Assembly: GCF_000423565.1 (NCBI RefSeq)
Contig: NZ_KE384038.1
Location: forward strand, 186,001-250,000
Source: Runella zeae DSM 19591
GTDB taxonomy: Bacteria > Bacteroidota > Bacteroidia > Cytophagales > Spirosomataceae
DNA length: 64,000 nucleotides
Reading direction: 5' to 3'
Under the pieces are notes generated by a model that was given only the letters and a program-made list of their open reading frames with translations, made no database searches and was not told where the DNA came from. The translations under genes and the position numbers were made by a program. Position 1 is the first letter of the stretch, and every line of letters starts with the position of its first letter. Of the stretch, positions 32,557 to 40,957 are shown piece after piece.

Positions 32557-33527
32557 TGCTCCACCGTTAGCACGATTTTGCCGATATGTTGGCTGCTTTG
32601 CATGAGTGTGTGAGCTTCGGCAGCGTCACCCAAATCAAAACTTCGGAAAAGAATAGGTTTGAACTGTTGGTTTTCTAATAAAGGCCAAATGTGCTTTTCA
32701 ACTTCTGCTGCCAGACTAGCTTTGAAATCAGCATCTCTTGGAGCCAAAGTACTTCCTGTGATGGTCAGGCGCTTGGTCATTACTTCCAAAATATTGAATT
32801 GTGACTGAGCACCTCCTAGGCTAGCCAAAAAACCTAAACGCCCGTCGGGCTTTAGGAGACGTAGGTTTTTGGGGGTGTAATCTCCACCAATATAGTCCAA
32901 GATTACATCCATACCTTCAGGTTCTAAAACTTCCAAAAAATCTTGGGTTTTATAGTTGATGCATTTGATAGCTCCGAGTTGTTCGCAGAAGTGGCATTTT
33001 TCATCAGTACCAGCTGTTGCAAAGGGACGTGCCCCAAACGCTTTTGCTAGTTGAATTGCCGTTGTACCAATGCCACTTGTGCCACCATGTACCAAAAAAT
33101 TCTCACCCGCTTGTAAGTGCATTCGCTGAAATACATTGGACCACACCGTCATGAGAGTTTCGGGCAAGCAAGCCGCTTCTTCAAAGGAAAAGGAATCAGG
33201 GATAGGGAAACAATGACGCGCGTCGGCGGCAGCATAAGCGGCATAGCCTCCGTTTTTAAGGAGCGCACATACTTTGTCGCCTATTTTCCATCGGCTTACT
33301 TCTGCGTCTATCTCTACGATTACTCCTGCTACTTCCAGACCGAGAGGGGCAGAAGGTGCTTGTTTGGAAGTACCATATCGGCCTTGGCGCATCAGGATGT
33401 CGGCGCGATTGACACCACTGGCATAGACTTTGATAAGAACCTCCGAAGGATTGAGAAGTGGCTCTGCGGTCTCAATCAACTGTAAAACTTCAGGGCCGCC
33501 TGTTTGAGTAACGATGACTGCTTTCAT
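32553..33527 (-). CDS. NADPH:quinone oxidoreductase, zinc-independent MDR family
   Basis: This 324-residue enzyme has the medium-chain dehydrogenase fold of the QOR/PIG3 type and probably reduces quinones or enones with NADPH. The N-terminal GroES-like domain contains YASGVNRADILMRQGRYG. The Rossmann domain carries the dinucleotide motif VHGGTSGIGTTAIQLAKAFG, followed by LDYIGGDYTPKNL. No zinc-binding Cys cluster is present. The length is normal. The gene is convergent with the glycosyltransferase-like gene, and their ends overlap by four bases. Confidence 0.9.
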   Translation of the reverse strand: MKAVIVTQTGGPEVLQLIETAEPLLNPSEVLIKVYASGVNRADILMRQGRYGTSKQAPSAPLGLEVAGVIVEIDAEVSRWKIGDKVCALLKNGGYAAYAAADARHCFPIPDSFSFEEAACLPETLMTVWSNVFQRMHLQAGENFLVHGGTSGIGTTAIQLAKAFGARPFATAGTDEKCHFCEQLGAIKCINYKTQDFLEVLEPEGMDVILDYIGGDYTPKNLRLLKPDGRLGFLASLGGAQSQFNILEVMTKRLTITGSTLAPRDADFKASLAAEVEKHIWPLLENQQFKPILFRSFDLGDAAEAHTLMQSSQHIGKIVLTVEH

Positions 33528-33823
33528 GCTTTTGAAACGAGAATAAGGAATGAATGCCTATGTAAAATGTAAGGATACAACTAAAATTTGGACGATGATG
33601 AGGAAGTGACTAAAATAGGATTAAAATAATTTTAATCATAACGAATCCTGAAAATAGCCCTCTGCTGCGCTCAATTGGGCAAAGCCTTCAATAAAATTTT
33701 ACAAATTACTCAAATCTAAAAAAATCCATGAAGGTACATGACACCCATGCACGGGTGGTAATATACATTTGTATTGTTGATTTATTCTAAACTTTTAAAA
33801 GACCTACCAAATTTCTATTATAT
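33528..33823. other. Divergent intergenic region upstream of the rhamnose genes
   Basis: These 296 non-coding bases hold a small palindrome, CACCC-ATGCAC-GGGTG (33742-33757), about 70 bases before the rhaD-type gene. It could be an operator or catabolite site for the rhamnose operon. I see no full consensus promoter and no RNA gene. Confidence 0.4.
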
Positions 33824-35956
33824 ATGTCAGCAACTACCTCGCAGTTTAAGTATGTAAGCTATTTATGGGATGAAGCTAAAGCTGCCGAATTGGCAGGCGA
33901 TGAAGTAGCCCTTTTTATTTACCGTTCGAATATGCTCGGTGCAGACCTTCGCCTTACCAACTATGGTGGTGGAAATACGTCTGTAAAAATAACTGATAAA
34001 GACCCCCTCACTGGCAAAGAAACGGAGGTAATGTGGATTAAAGGCTCGGGAGGAGATATAGGTACACTCAAGAAATCAGGTTGTGCGGCTTTGTACATGG
34101 ATCGGTTGTTGAGCTTAGAAAATGTGTACCGTGGTATAGAGTTTGAAGATGAAATGGTAGAGTTGTTTAATCATTGCATTTTTGATTTAGCCTCCAAAGC
34201 CCCTTCTATTGATACTCCTTTACACGGGTTTTTACCCTTCAAACATATAGATCACCTTCACCCTGATGCGGCTATTGCGATTGCGGCCGCCAAAGATGGT
34301 AAAAAAATCACCGAAGAGCTCTTCGGTGGAGAAGTAGGATGGGTAGAGTGGCAGCGTCCAGGCTTTGATTTGGGACTTAAGCTAAGAGCTTGCCTAGAAG
34401 AAGCGGCTGCGAAAGGCATCAAGCTGCGTGGTATCATGCTAGGTTCTCACGGTTTGTTTACGTGGGGGGATACTTCTTACGATAGCTACATCAATACCCT
34501 CGAAGTAATCGAAAAATGTGCTGAATATCTAGAAGCAAATTATGGTAAAACGCGCCCTGTATTTGGCGGTGCTAAAATCCCAAGCTTACCAGCTGATGAG
34601 CGCTTAAAACAAGCTGCACAACTAGCCCCTGTTTTGCGTGGTTTTTGTTCGTCTTATCGTACAATGGTAGGGCATTTCACAGACGATGCGCGGGTATTGG
34701 AGTTTATTAATTCCAACGACTTAGAAAAATTGGCCCCGCTTGGTACTTCTTGCCCTGACCACTTCTTACGTACCAAAATCAGCCCACTAGTGTTGAATTT
34801 GGCACCTGATGAAGATTTGTCGGATGTGAAAGCTTTGAAAGAAAAACTCTTGCCAAGTTTTGTAGCATATCGTGAGCTTTATACAGAATATTACGAAAAC
34901 TGTAAACATCCTAACTCGCCAGCTATGCGCGACCCTAACCCGGTGGTTATTTTATATCCAGGAGTGGGAATGTTTACTTTTTCTAAAGATAAAACGACGG
35001 CTCGTTTGGCTTCCGAATATTACATCAACGCCGTCAATGTAATGAAAGGTGCCGAGGCGGTATCCGAATATACCTCATTGCCACGTCAGGAGGCTTTTAA
35101 TATTGAATATTGGTTGCTAGAAGAAGCCAAACTTCAAAGGATGCCTAAGCCTAAGGCATTGTCGGGAAGGGTGGCTTTGATTACGGGAAGTGCAGGAGGT
35201 ATTGGCAAAGCAATCGCCAAAAGATTTGTGGAAGAAGGGGCAGTAGTGATTTTAAATGACATCAACGAGGAGCGTTTAGAAGGAGCTAAAGCGGAGTTTG
35301 TGGCAAAATTTGGCAGAGATGCCGTCGCTACTACTTTATTGAATGTAACTGACGCTCCAAGTATCAAAGAGGCCATGAATGCTTCGGCCTTGGCTTTTGG
35401 GGGTGTCGATATCATCGTCAACAATGCGGGTATTAGTATTTCTAAGCCTATTGAAGACCATACCCTCGAAGATTGGGACAGACTGTACGATATTTTGGTA
35501 AAAGGACAGTTTTTGGTAACTCAAGCGGGCGTGGAAGTAATGCGCAAGCAAGGGTTTGGTGGAGATGTAATCAATATTGTAAGTAAAAATGCGCTTGTCT
35601 CTGGTCCCAACAATGCGGGATATGGCTCGGCCAAAGCAGCTCAATTGCATTTGAGTCGCTTGAATGCTGCCGAACTAGGCGCTGATAAAATCAGAGTAAA
35701 TACCGTGAATCCTGATGCCGTGATCGCCGATTCTAATATCTGGGCTGGCGGATGGGCCGCAGGCCGTGCCAAAGCATACGGTATCACGATTGAAGAACTT
35801 CCCGCTTACTACGCTAAAAGGACATTATTGAATGAGGCGATTTTGCCTGATGATATTGCCAATGCGTGCTTTGCTTTTGTGGGAGGACTTCTCAGTAAAT
35901 CTACCGGAAATGTACTCAATGTGGATGGCGGAGTAGCGATGGCTTTTGTACGCTAA
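33824..35956 (+). CDS. rhaD: Bifunctional rhamnulose-1-phosphate aldolase / short-chain dehydrogenase
   Basis: This 710-residue fusion links two steps of L-rhamnose breakdown. Residues 1 to about 430 are a class II aldolase that splits L-rhamnulose 1-phosphate to dihydroxyacetone phosphate and L-lactaldehyde; motifs are LRLTNYGGGNTSVKI, WIKGSGGDIGTL, HIDHLHPDA with zinc-binding His, and MLGSHGLFTWG. Residues about 440-710 are an NAD(P)-dependent short-chain dehydrogenase (ALITGSAGGIGKAIAKRF, NNAGIS, catalytic Tyr-Lys in YGSAKAAQL), which is thought to oxidise the lactaldehyde. This architecture is the standard RhaD/RhaE-type fusion. It heads the rhamnose gene group; a terminator follows. Confidence 0.93.
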   Translation: MSATTSQFKYVSYLWDEAKAAELAGDEVALFIYRSNMLGADLRLTNYGGGNTSVKITDKDPLTGKETEVMWIKGSGGDIGTLKKSGCAALYMDRLLSLENVYRGIEFEDEMVELFNHCIFDLASKAPSIDTPLHGFLPFKHIDHLHPDAAIAIAAAKDGKKITEELFGGEVGWVEWQRPGFDLGLKLRACLEEAAAKGIKLRGIMLGSHGLFTWGDTSYDSYINTLEVIEKCAEYLEANYGKTRPVFGGAKIPSLPADERLKQAAQLAPVLRGFCSSYRTMVGHFTDDARVLEFINSNDLEKLAPLGTSCPDHFLRTKISPLVLNLAPDEDLSDVKALKEKLLPSFVAYRELYTEYYENCKHPNSPAMRDPNPVVILYPGVGMFTFSKDKTTARLASEYYINAVNVMKGAEAVSEYTSLPRQEAFNIEYWLLEEAKLQRMPKPKALSGRVALITGSAGGIGKAIAKRFVEEGAVVILNDINEERLEGAKAEFVAKFGRDAVATTLLNVTDAPSIKEAMNASALAFGGVDIIVNNAGISISKPIEDHTLEDWDRLYDILVKGQFLVTQAGVEVMRKQGFGGDVINIVSKNALVSGPNNAGYGSAKAAQLHLSRLNAAELGADKIRVNTVNPDAVIADSNIWAGGWAAGRAKAYGITIEELPAYYAKRTLLNEAILPDDIANACFAFVGGLLSKSTGNVLNVDGGVAMAFVR

Positions 35957-35964
35957 TACACATC

Positions 35965-35990
35965 AATCTGTTTTTTCTTAAACAGATTTT
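35965..35990 (+). terminator. First hairpin after rhaD
   Basis: AATCTGTTT (35965-35973) pairs with AAACAGATT (35980-35988) and a T-run follows. It lies eight bases after the rhaD stop. Confidence 0.65.
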
Positions 35991-36028
35991 TAAGACTGTT
36001 TTTTCATCATAGGTTAGTTTAATACTTG

Positions 36029-36061
36029 AATCTAACGCCTGGCTTCAGGCGTTAGATTTTT
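36029..36061 (+). terminator. Second terminator between rhaD and rhaI
   Basis: Perfect 13-base arms AATCTAACGCCTG (36029-36041) and CAGGCGTTAGATT (36046-36058) with a 4-base loop and T tail. The left arm recurs exactly at 48303-48315, so the hairpin may derive from a dispersed repeat. Confidence 0.8.
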
Positions 36062-36105
36062 CTGAGATACCTATCCATGAAATATGACTCTAAATCCGGA
36101 AAACC

Positions 36106-37380
36106 ATGCAACTCGAAAAATATAAGATACAACAACACAACGACGACCTACAAAAAAGCCATGAACGTCGTTTGAATTTTGCGGTTTCAGAAATTGAAAA
36201 TGCCGAGCAAATCATCCAAAAATTGATTGATTTTCAGATTGCTATTCCTTCTTGGGCACTGGGTACAGGCGGTACGCGCTTTGGCCGCTTTTCGGGGGGA
36301 GGTGAGCCACGGGTATTGGAAGAAAAAATCGAAGATGTAGGGCTTCTACACGCTCTCAATCAGGCAAGTGGAGCGATTTCGCTGCATATTCCTTGGGATA
36401 TTCCCAAAGATGCCAAGGCTATCAAGGCATTGGCGGCACAGCATGGACTCAAATTTGACGCCGTCAATTCTAACACTTTTCAAGACCAGCCCGACCAAGC
36501 TCTGACGTATAAGTTTGGGTCGTTGCAAAATGTAGATAAGGCCGTACGCAAACAAGCTATCGAACACACCATAGAGGTAATAAAGCACGGAATTGAATTG
36601 GGCTCAGAGTCGCTTACGGTATGGCTTTCTGACGGTTCGTGTTTTCCGGGTCAATTGAACTTTCGCAAAGCTTTTCAAAATACATTAGAAAGTTTGGAAG
36701 AAATCTACGCGGCCTTGCCCCATGATTGGAAGATGTTTGTGGAGTACAAAGCCTTTGAACCAAACTTCTATTCAATGACCGTCGGTGATTGGGGGCAATC
36801 CTTGCTTTTTGCCCAGAAACTAGGCCCTAAAGCCTATACTTTGGTAGATCTAGGGCATCATTTGCCCAATGCCAACATCGAGCAGATTGTGGCGTTGCTG
36901 TTGATGGAAGAAAAGCTGGGCGGGTTTCACTTCAATGATTCCAAATACGGCGACGACGACCTTACGGCGGGCGCTATGAAACCCTATCAATTGTTTTTGA
37001 TATTCAATGAATTGGTAGAAGGAATGGATGCCCGTGGCATGAATCACGCCACTGATTTGGGATGGATGATTGATGCGTCTCACAATGTCAAAGACCCGCT
37101 CGAAGATTTGCTCCAATCTGTAGAAGGGATTATGGTGGCTTATGCCCAAGCGTTGGCTGTCGATAGAAAATCATTGATAGAGGCTCAAGCTGTAAATGAT
37201 GTGGTAAAAGCGCAGGAAATCCTCCAAAACGCTTTTCGTACGGATGTGAGAGCGTTGGTAGCAGAGGCTCGTTTGAGAGCAGGAGGTGCTCTGAATCCCT
37301 TGTCTTTGTACCGTGGTTTGAAAGTTCGCGAAAATTTAATTGCGGAAAGAGGTCTTAAAACTGTTGCGACTGGATTATAG
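36106..37380 (+). CDS. rhaI: L-rhamnose isomerase (RhaI type)
   Basis: This 424-residue TIM-barrel isomerase converts L-rhamnose to L-rhamnulose. It is of the non-E. coli RhaI family (as in Pseudomonas and Bacteroidota). Barrel segments contain SWALGTGGTRFGRF, SLHIPWDIP, FVEYKAFEPNFYSMTVGDWG, VDLGHHLPNANIEQ and GGFHFNDSKYGDDDL, which supply the metal-binding Glu, Asp and His residues. The length is normal. It lies between the aldolase-dehydrogenase fusion and the kinase; the kinase ATG begins one base after its stop codon. Confidence 0.88.
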   Translation: MQLEKYKIQQHNDDLQKSHERRLNFAVSEIENAEQIIQKLIDFQIAIPSWALGTGGTRFGRFSGGGEPRVLEEKIEDVGLLHALNQASGAISLHIPWDIPKDAKAIKALAAQHGLKFDAVNSNTFQDQPDQALTYKFGSLQNVDKAVRKQAIEHTIEVIKHGIELGSESLTVWLSDGSCFPGQLNFRKAFQNTLESLEEIYAALPHDWKMFVEYKAFEPNFYSMTVGDWGQSLLFAQKLGPKAYTLVDLGHHLPNANIEQIVALLLMEEKLGGFHFNDSKYGDDDLTAGAMKPYQLFLIFNELVEGMDARGMNHATDLGWMIDASHNVKDPLEDLLQSVEGIMVAYAQALAVDRKSLIEAQAVNDVVKAQEILQNAFRTDVRALVAEARLRAGGALNPLSLYRGLKVRENLIAERGLKTVATGL

Positions 37381-37381
37381 T

Positions 37382-38776
37382 ATGAAAATACCCGTTTGTG
37401 CCGTATTAGATGTTGGCAAAACCAACAAAAAAATATTTCTGTTTGACGAAAATTACCGAATCGTTTTAGAAAAAACAGAGCAATTTCCCGAAACTGTCGA
37501 CGAAGATGGAGATCCTTGTGAGGACGTAGATTTGCTTACTCGTTGGGTAAAAAATTCGATATTCCAAGTCTTACAACTGTCCGAATACGACGTCAGAGCT
37601 ATCAATTTCTCTACTTATGGGGCAAGTTTAGTGCATGTGGATAAAACAGGCAAAACCGTAGCGCCCTTGTACAACTATCTAAAACCTTATCCTGATACAC
37701 TCAAGAAACAGTTTTATGATACTTACGGAGGAGAGCAGCACGTATCCCGTCAGACAGCGTCGCCTATCCTAGGTAGTCTTAATTCGGGGATGATATTGTA
37801 TCGTTTGAAATATGAGCAACCTGAGGTTTTTGAAAAAATAGCCTATTCTCTTCATTTACCTCAATATGTAGGGTCTTTGATATCAGAAGTGTTTGCGTCT
37901 GATATTACGAGTATCGGATGTCATACTCATTTCTGGAATTTTGATACCAATAGTTATCACGAATGGGTTGAAAAAGAAGGTGTTTTAGACAAACTCGCCC
38001 CTATCGAAGAAGGTGATAAAGTTGTAATTCAGACGATCAGTAATCAAGAGTGTTTAGTAGGCGTAGGTCTACACGATAGCTCATCTGCACTGATTCCCTA
38101 CTTGGTTAGTTTTTTGGAGCCTTTTGTGCTTATCTCTACAGGTACGTGGTGCATCAGTCTCAACCCTTTCAATCATACACCTTTGACCAATGAAGAACTT
38201 CAGTATGATTGTCTGTGCTATATGCAATACAACGGTAAGCCAGTGAAGGCGTCGCGGTTGTTTGCAGGCTACGAGCATGAGCAGCAGACCAAACGCCTAG
38301 CGGAGCATTTTGGAGTAGCCACCGATTACTATAAAAGTGTGGCTTTCGATGCGGAGATGATTGCGCAACTAAAGGCAGATAAAAAAACAGACGGCATCGA
38401 TTTTGAATCATTGTCAAAACCGCCGATGCCTACTACGATTTTTGGGCAGCGCGATTTGGTAAGTTTCGACTCCTACGAACGTGCCTATCATCAATTGATT
38501 TTGGATATAGTGGCGCAGCAAATTATTTCTACCGAATTGGTTTTGGCCGGCTCTACGGTTAAGCGGATATTTGTGGATGGAGGGTTTGGCAAAAACCCTA
38601 TTTATATGAATTTATTAGCGGCTGCTTTTCCGACCATGGAAGTGTTTGCGGCATCTGTGGCACAAGCGACTTCACTAGGGGCTGCTTTGAGTATTCATCG
38701 GCACTGGAATTCAAAATCTCTTCCACCTGATTTAATTGATTTACGGTTTTATAATAGTAAACTTTCTCTTCCTTAA
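37382..38776 (+). CDS. FGGY-family carbohydrate kinase, probable rhamnulokinase
   Basis: This 464-residue kinase phosphorylates a ketose, here most likely L-rhamnulose to L-rhamnulose 1-phosphate, from its position after the isomerase. The N-terminal domain has CAVLDVGKTNKKIFLFD, the phosphate-1 loop of the actin-like ATPase fold. LVSFLEPFVLISTGTWCI and LAGSTVKRIFVDGGFGKNPI are the phosphate-2 and adenosine motifs. The start at 37382 is an ATG immediately after the rhaI stop, with translational coupling; an upstream TTG is unlikely. The substrate assignment rests on context. Confidence 0.88.
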   Translation: MKIPVCAVLDVGKTNKKIFLFDENYRIVLEKTEQFPETVDEDGDPCEDVDLLTRWVKNSIFQVLQLSEYDVRAINFSTYGASLVHVDKTGKTVAPLYNYLKPYPDTLKKQFYDTYGGEQHVSRQTASPILGSLNSGMILYRLKYEQPEVFEKIAYSLHLPQYVGSLISEVFASDITSIGCHTHFWNFDTNSYHEWVEKEGVLDKLAPIEEGDKVVIQTISNQECLVGVGLHDSSSALIPYLVSFLEPFVLISTGTWCISLNPFNHTPLTNEELQYDCLCYMQYNGKPVKASRLFAGYEHEQQTKRLAEHFGVATDYYKSVAFDAEMIAQLKADKKTDGIDFESLSKPPMPTTIFGQRDLVSFDSYERAYHQLILDIVAQQIISTELVLAGSTVKRIFVDGGFGKNPIYMNLLAAAFPTMEVFAASVAQATSLGAALSIHRHWNSKSLPPDLIDLRFYNSKLSLP

Positions 38777-38802
38777 AATCTTTTTAGGTTTCTACAAAAA
38801 AG

Positions 38803-38838
38803 AAAAGGGCTTGGCTTTATTAAAGGCAAGCCCTTTTT
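38803..38838 (+). terminator. Terminator of the rhamnose operon
   Basis: AAAAGGGCTTG (38803-38813) pairs with CAAGCCCTTTT (38827-38837) around a 13-base loop and ends in a T-run. It lies 27 bases after the kinase stop. Confidence 0.88.
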
Positions 38839-39222
38839 TATTGTTATTTTATAAAAAAATTGAAACAAAGTAAGAAAAATCAACGGGAAAATACAGTATC
38901 AACTGATAATAGTTTAATTCTTTTTATCTTAAAAAAATAAAAAGTTTATTTTGTATGATGGAGCACTTAATAAAGGATAAATCTGATTGCCAAAACCTTG
39001 TTTAAAATCTATCAATGTAGTATGTGTCAAGGGCGTGGAAAACAAAATTTGAAAATATTTTTCTGAGGAGAAGTGGCTTTTTAGGCTACTTCATAATTTT
39101 CTGAAAAAAAGTTGGAATAAGAAAAAAACTCGCTTGTCAGTGGCATTTGTGATTATCAACAATGGAAATAATCAACCACTATTTGGAAAATGATTTTGGT
39201 CGCATTAAAAGAAAGAAGATCA
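38839..39222. other. Long AT-rich intergenic stretch
   Basis: These 384 bases lie between the rhamnose terminator and the 3' end of the minus-strand DUF4350-like gene. I find no RNA gene, promoter or strong palindrome. A 38-codon reading frame starting at 39162 (MEIINHYLENDFGRIKRKK) overlaps the opposite gene's end; it may be a remnant but I cannot assign it. Confidence 0.5.
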
Positions 39223-40182
39223 TTACTCACTTAGCCATCTTAGGCAGTTTACCAAAAGTTTGGCATTGTCAGCTTTAGGATCAGTGATTGTATTGTAATA
39301 AACCATGTTGCCATTAATCACTTTTTGATTTCGGAATACCCCCAGATCAGAGGAAATAATCACTTTTCCTTTACCAAATACAAAACCTAACAGGCCTGCA
39401 TACGAATCCGAGGTTTCTCTTAGTTCGGATCGCTCATTTTCGTAGGGAGCAAGGTGAGTAGTACCTTTGGGAAAAGCTAATATTACATCTTCCGGATTAC
39501 GAAAAATCGCCGTTGCACATAGAAACCGAGCCGTTTTCACGCTCAATTCCTGGTCTTTTATATCTGAGAGAACAGGGTGGTTATTATTGATTAAACCATT
39601 ATCCAAAGTCATAGTAAACCAGGCGCACGGGTCACCATTTATGCCAGGGAAGTTTGGATGAGACGCTCCCCCGTCTCTGAACCGGACGCCCAAAGCTTCC
39701 AATAAAGGTTTACCGCCGCTCCCATTGGGATAATGGCTCAAAAACAGAAAAAGGCGACCACCGTTAGCAATCCAGCGAGTTATATTGTCCACTTCAGCAT
39801 CAGAAAGAGGTGATTTTTGAAAAATAGCCTTAGGGTGTTCGTTAACAATGATTTGCTCATTCGGCAAGCCTTCAATGAGTAAAATGGCACCTGACTGGAG
39901 ATTTTCTTTCAAGTGTGGTTTATTAATATAATCGATCCTAAAACCGTCTTGCCGAGCTAATTTGAGCATCACCTCATTAGCTTGGTCTTTTTGGGGACGT
40001 TGAAAAACAGTCTTATGATAGGTATCAATTAAGAGAGTTTTGTTAGAAATGTTCTTCGAGGGCCTAAATGTGAGGGTGTAAGTCGAATCGGAGATGACCT
40101 GTATTTGCTGAGCAGTGGTCACTGAAATACAGACCATACAACGCAAGAATAAAATCAATACAGCGAATTTAGAAAAGTGCAT
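39223..40182 (-). CDS. Exported DUF4350/GATase1-like protein
   Basis: This 319-residue protein has a signal peptide (about residues 1-25, from the ATG at 40182; an ATG at 40242 adds 20 residues of leader). The mature part resembles the DUF4350 or ThuA-like glutamine-amidotransferase fold: it opens TLLIDTYHKTVFQ, has ITRWIANGGRLFLFLSHYP and GKGKVIISSDLGVFRN, and ends in NAKLLVNCLRWLSE. Such proteins often sit near sugar-use genes, but their activity is unknown. The reading is tentative at family level. It is isolated, with more than 300 non-coding bases on either side. Confidence 0.6.
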   Translation of the reverse strand: MHFSKFAVLILFLRCMVCISVTTAQQIQVISDSTYTLTFRPSKNISNKTLLIDTYHKTVFQRPQKDQANEVMLKLARQDGFRIDYINKPHLKENLQSGAILLIEGLPNEQIIVNEHPKAIFQKSPLSDAEVDNITRWIANGGRLFLFLSHYPNGSGGKPLLEALGVRFRDGGASHPNFPGINGDPCAWFTMTLDNGLINNNHPVLSDIKDQELSVKTARFLCATAIFRNPEDVILAFPKGTTHLAPYENERSELRETSDSYAGLLGFVFGKGKVIISSDLGVFRNQKVINGNMVYYNTITDPKADNAKLLVNCLRWLSE

Positions 40183-40517
40183 TTGCTTCTTATGAATTAA
40201 AGCTGCAATATATATAAAATAACAAGTTATTTTGTATATCAACGGCTTTGCAGGTTGTACGCATAAAAGATTTTTCTTTGGTCAGTGTTCTAAAATCGAC
40301 CCGATTTTGAACAATTATCAGCGAGTTACGAAAGAGTCGCCAATGATAGTTTTCCAAGTTGCTCAGAATCTTGGCAGAAATTTCGATAATGCGTTTAACC
40401 TGAAACTAAAATAAACCAATCACTAAAGGAGAAAAATACGGTATGAAATAGGGGGTTTTTCTCCTCGACTCTGACTTGGATGCTTTTTAGTTTTGCGAAA
40501 AACTAAAAATATAGGTT
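40183..40517. other. Intergenic stretch with a possible decayed reading frame
   Basis: A short frame ending at 40414 contains ESPMIVFQVAQNLGRNFDN and KLK before its stop, which looks protein-like but lacks a start or recognisable family. A TAGTTTTG at 40488-40495 matches the -7 consensus 22 bases before the lipoprotein gene at 40518; the -33 element is poor. Confidence 0.4.
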
Positions 40518-40943
40518 ATGAAAAGAAGTATATTCCTCTTTTTTATTATTGGCTTAGGAGCTTGTAAAGAAAAAATCCCCCCTTTGTCGGAACGAATTCA
40601 AGCCAATTGGATACTTGCCGAAGTAAAGGAAGGGGCGACCCTTGTGTATAGCAAAGGCGCGAATACAAATATTCGTGCAGGCTATGCCAACTGGCGATTG
40701 GTGCTGAGTGGGCAATCTGTTACTTATACTGAATTTGATAGTCATACGTTCAGTGGTCAGTACGAATTAGAGAACGACACCAAACTCATTCTTAAAAATC
40801 TTACGCCTAAACCTTCGGCCACTGACGGAACGCTGGAGTTTATGATTAGCGATGCCACTGATAAGCAAATGACGCTCAAAAGTGCTATCGCAAGCCTAAA
40901 AACAGGCAATAGTATCAATGAGTACAAACTTATAAAAGAGTAA
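40518..40943 (+). CDS. Lipocalin-like lipoprotein
   Basis: This 141-residue lipoprotein has its acylation Cys at residue 16 (IIGLGACKEK). The mature domain begins SERIQANWILAEV and has the beta-strand pattern of the small lipocalin-like lipoproteins seen at 29802 and 30771, but without their extra cysteines. It lies 14 bases upstream of the large metalloprotease gene and is probably co-transcribed with it. The function is unknown. Confidence 0.7.
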   Translation: MKRSIFLFFIIGLGACKEKIPPLSERIQANWILAEVKEGATLVYSKGANTNIRAGYANWRLVLSGQSVTYTEFDSHTFSGQYELENDTKLILKNLTPKPSATDGTLEFMISDATDKQMTLKSAIASLKTGNSINEYKLIKE

Positions 40944-40957
40944 AACTTTACCCTCAC

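Noticed and set aside
39162-39278. 38-codon frame MEIINHYLENDFGRIKRKK...
   Set aside because: It is too short, overlaps the 3' end of a convergent gene, and has no recognisable relatives.
40232-40414. 60-codon frame with a protein-like C-terminal half
   Set aside because: There is no family match and no supported start or promoter; it is kept only as part of an intergenic note.
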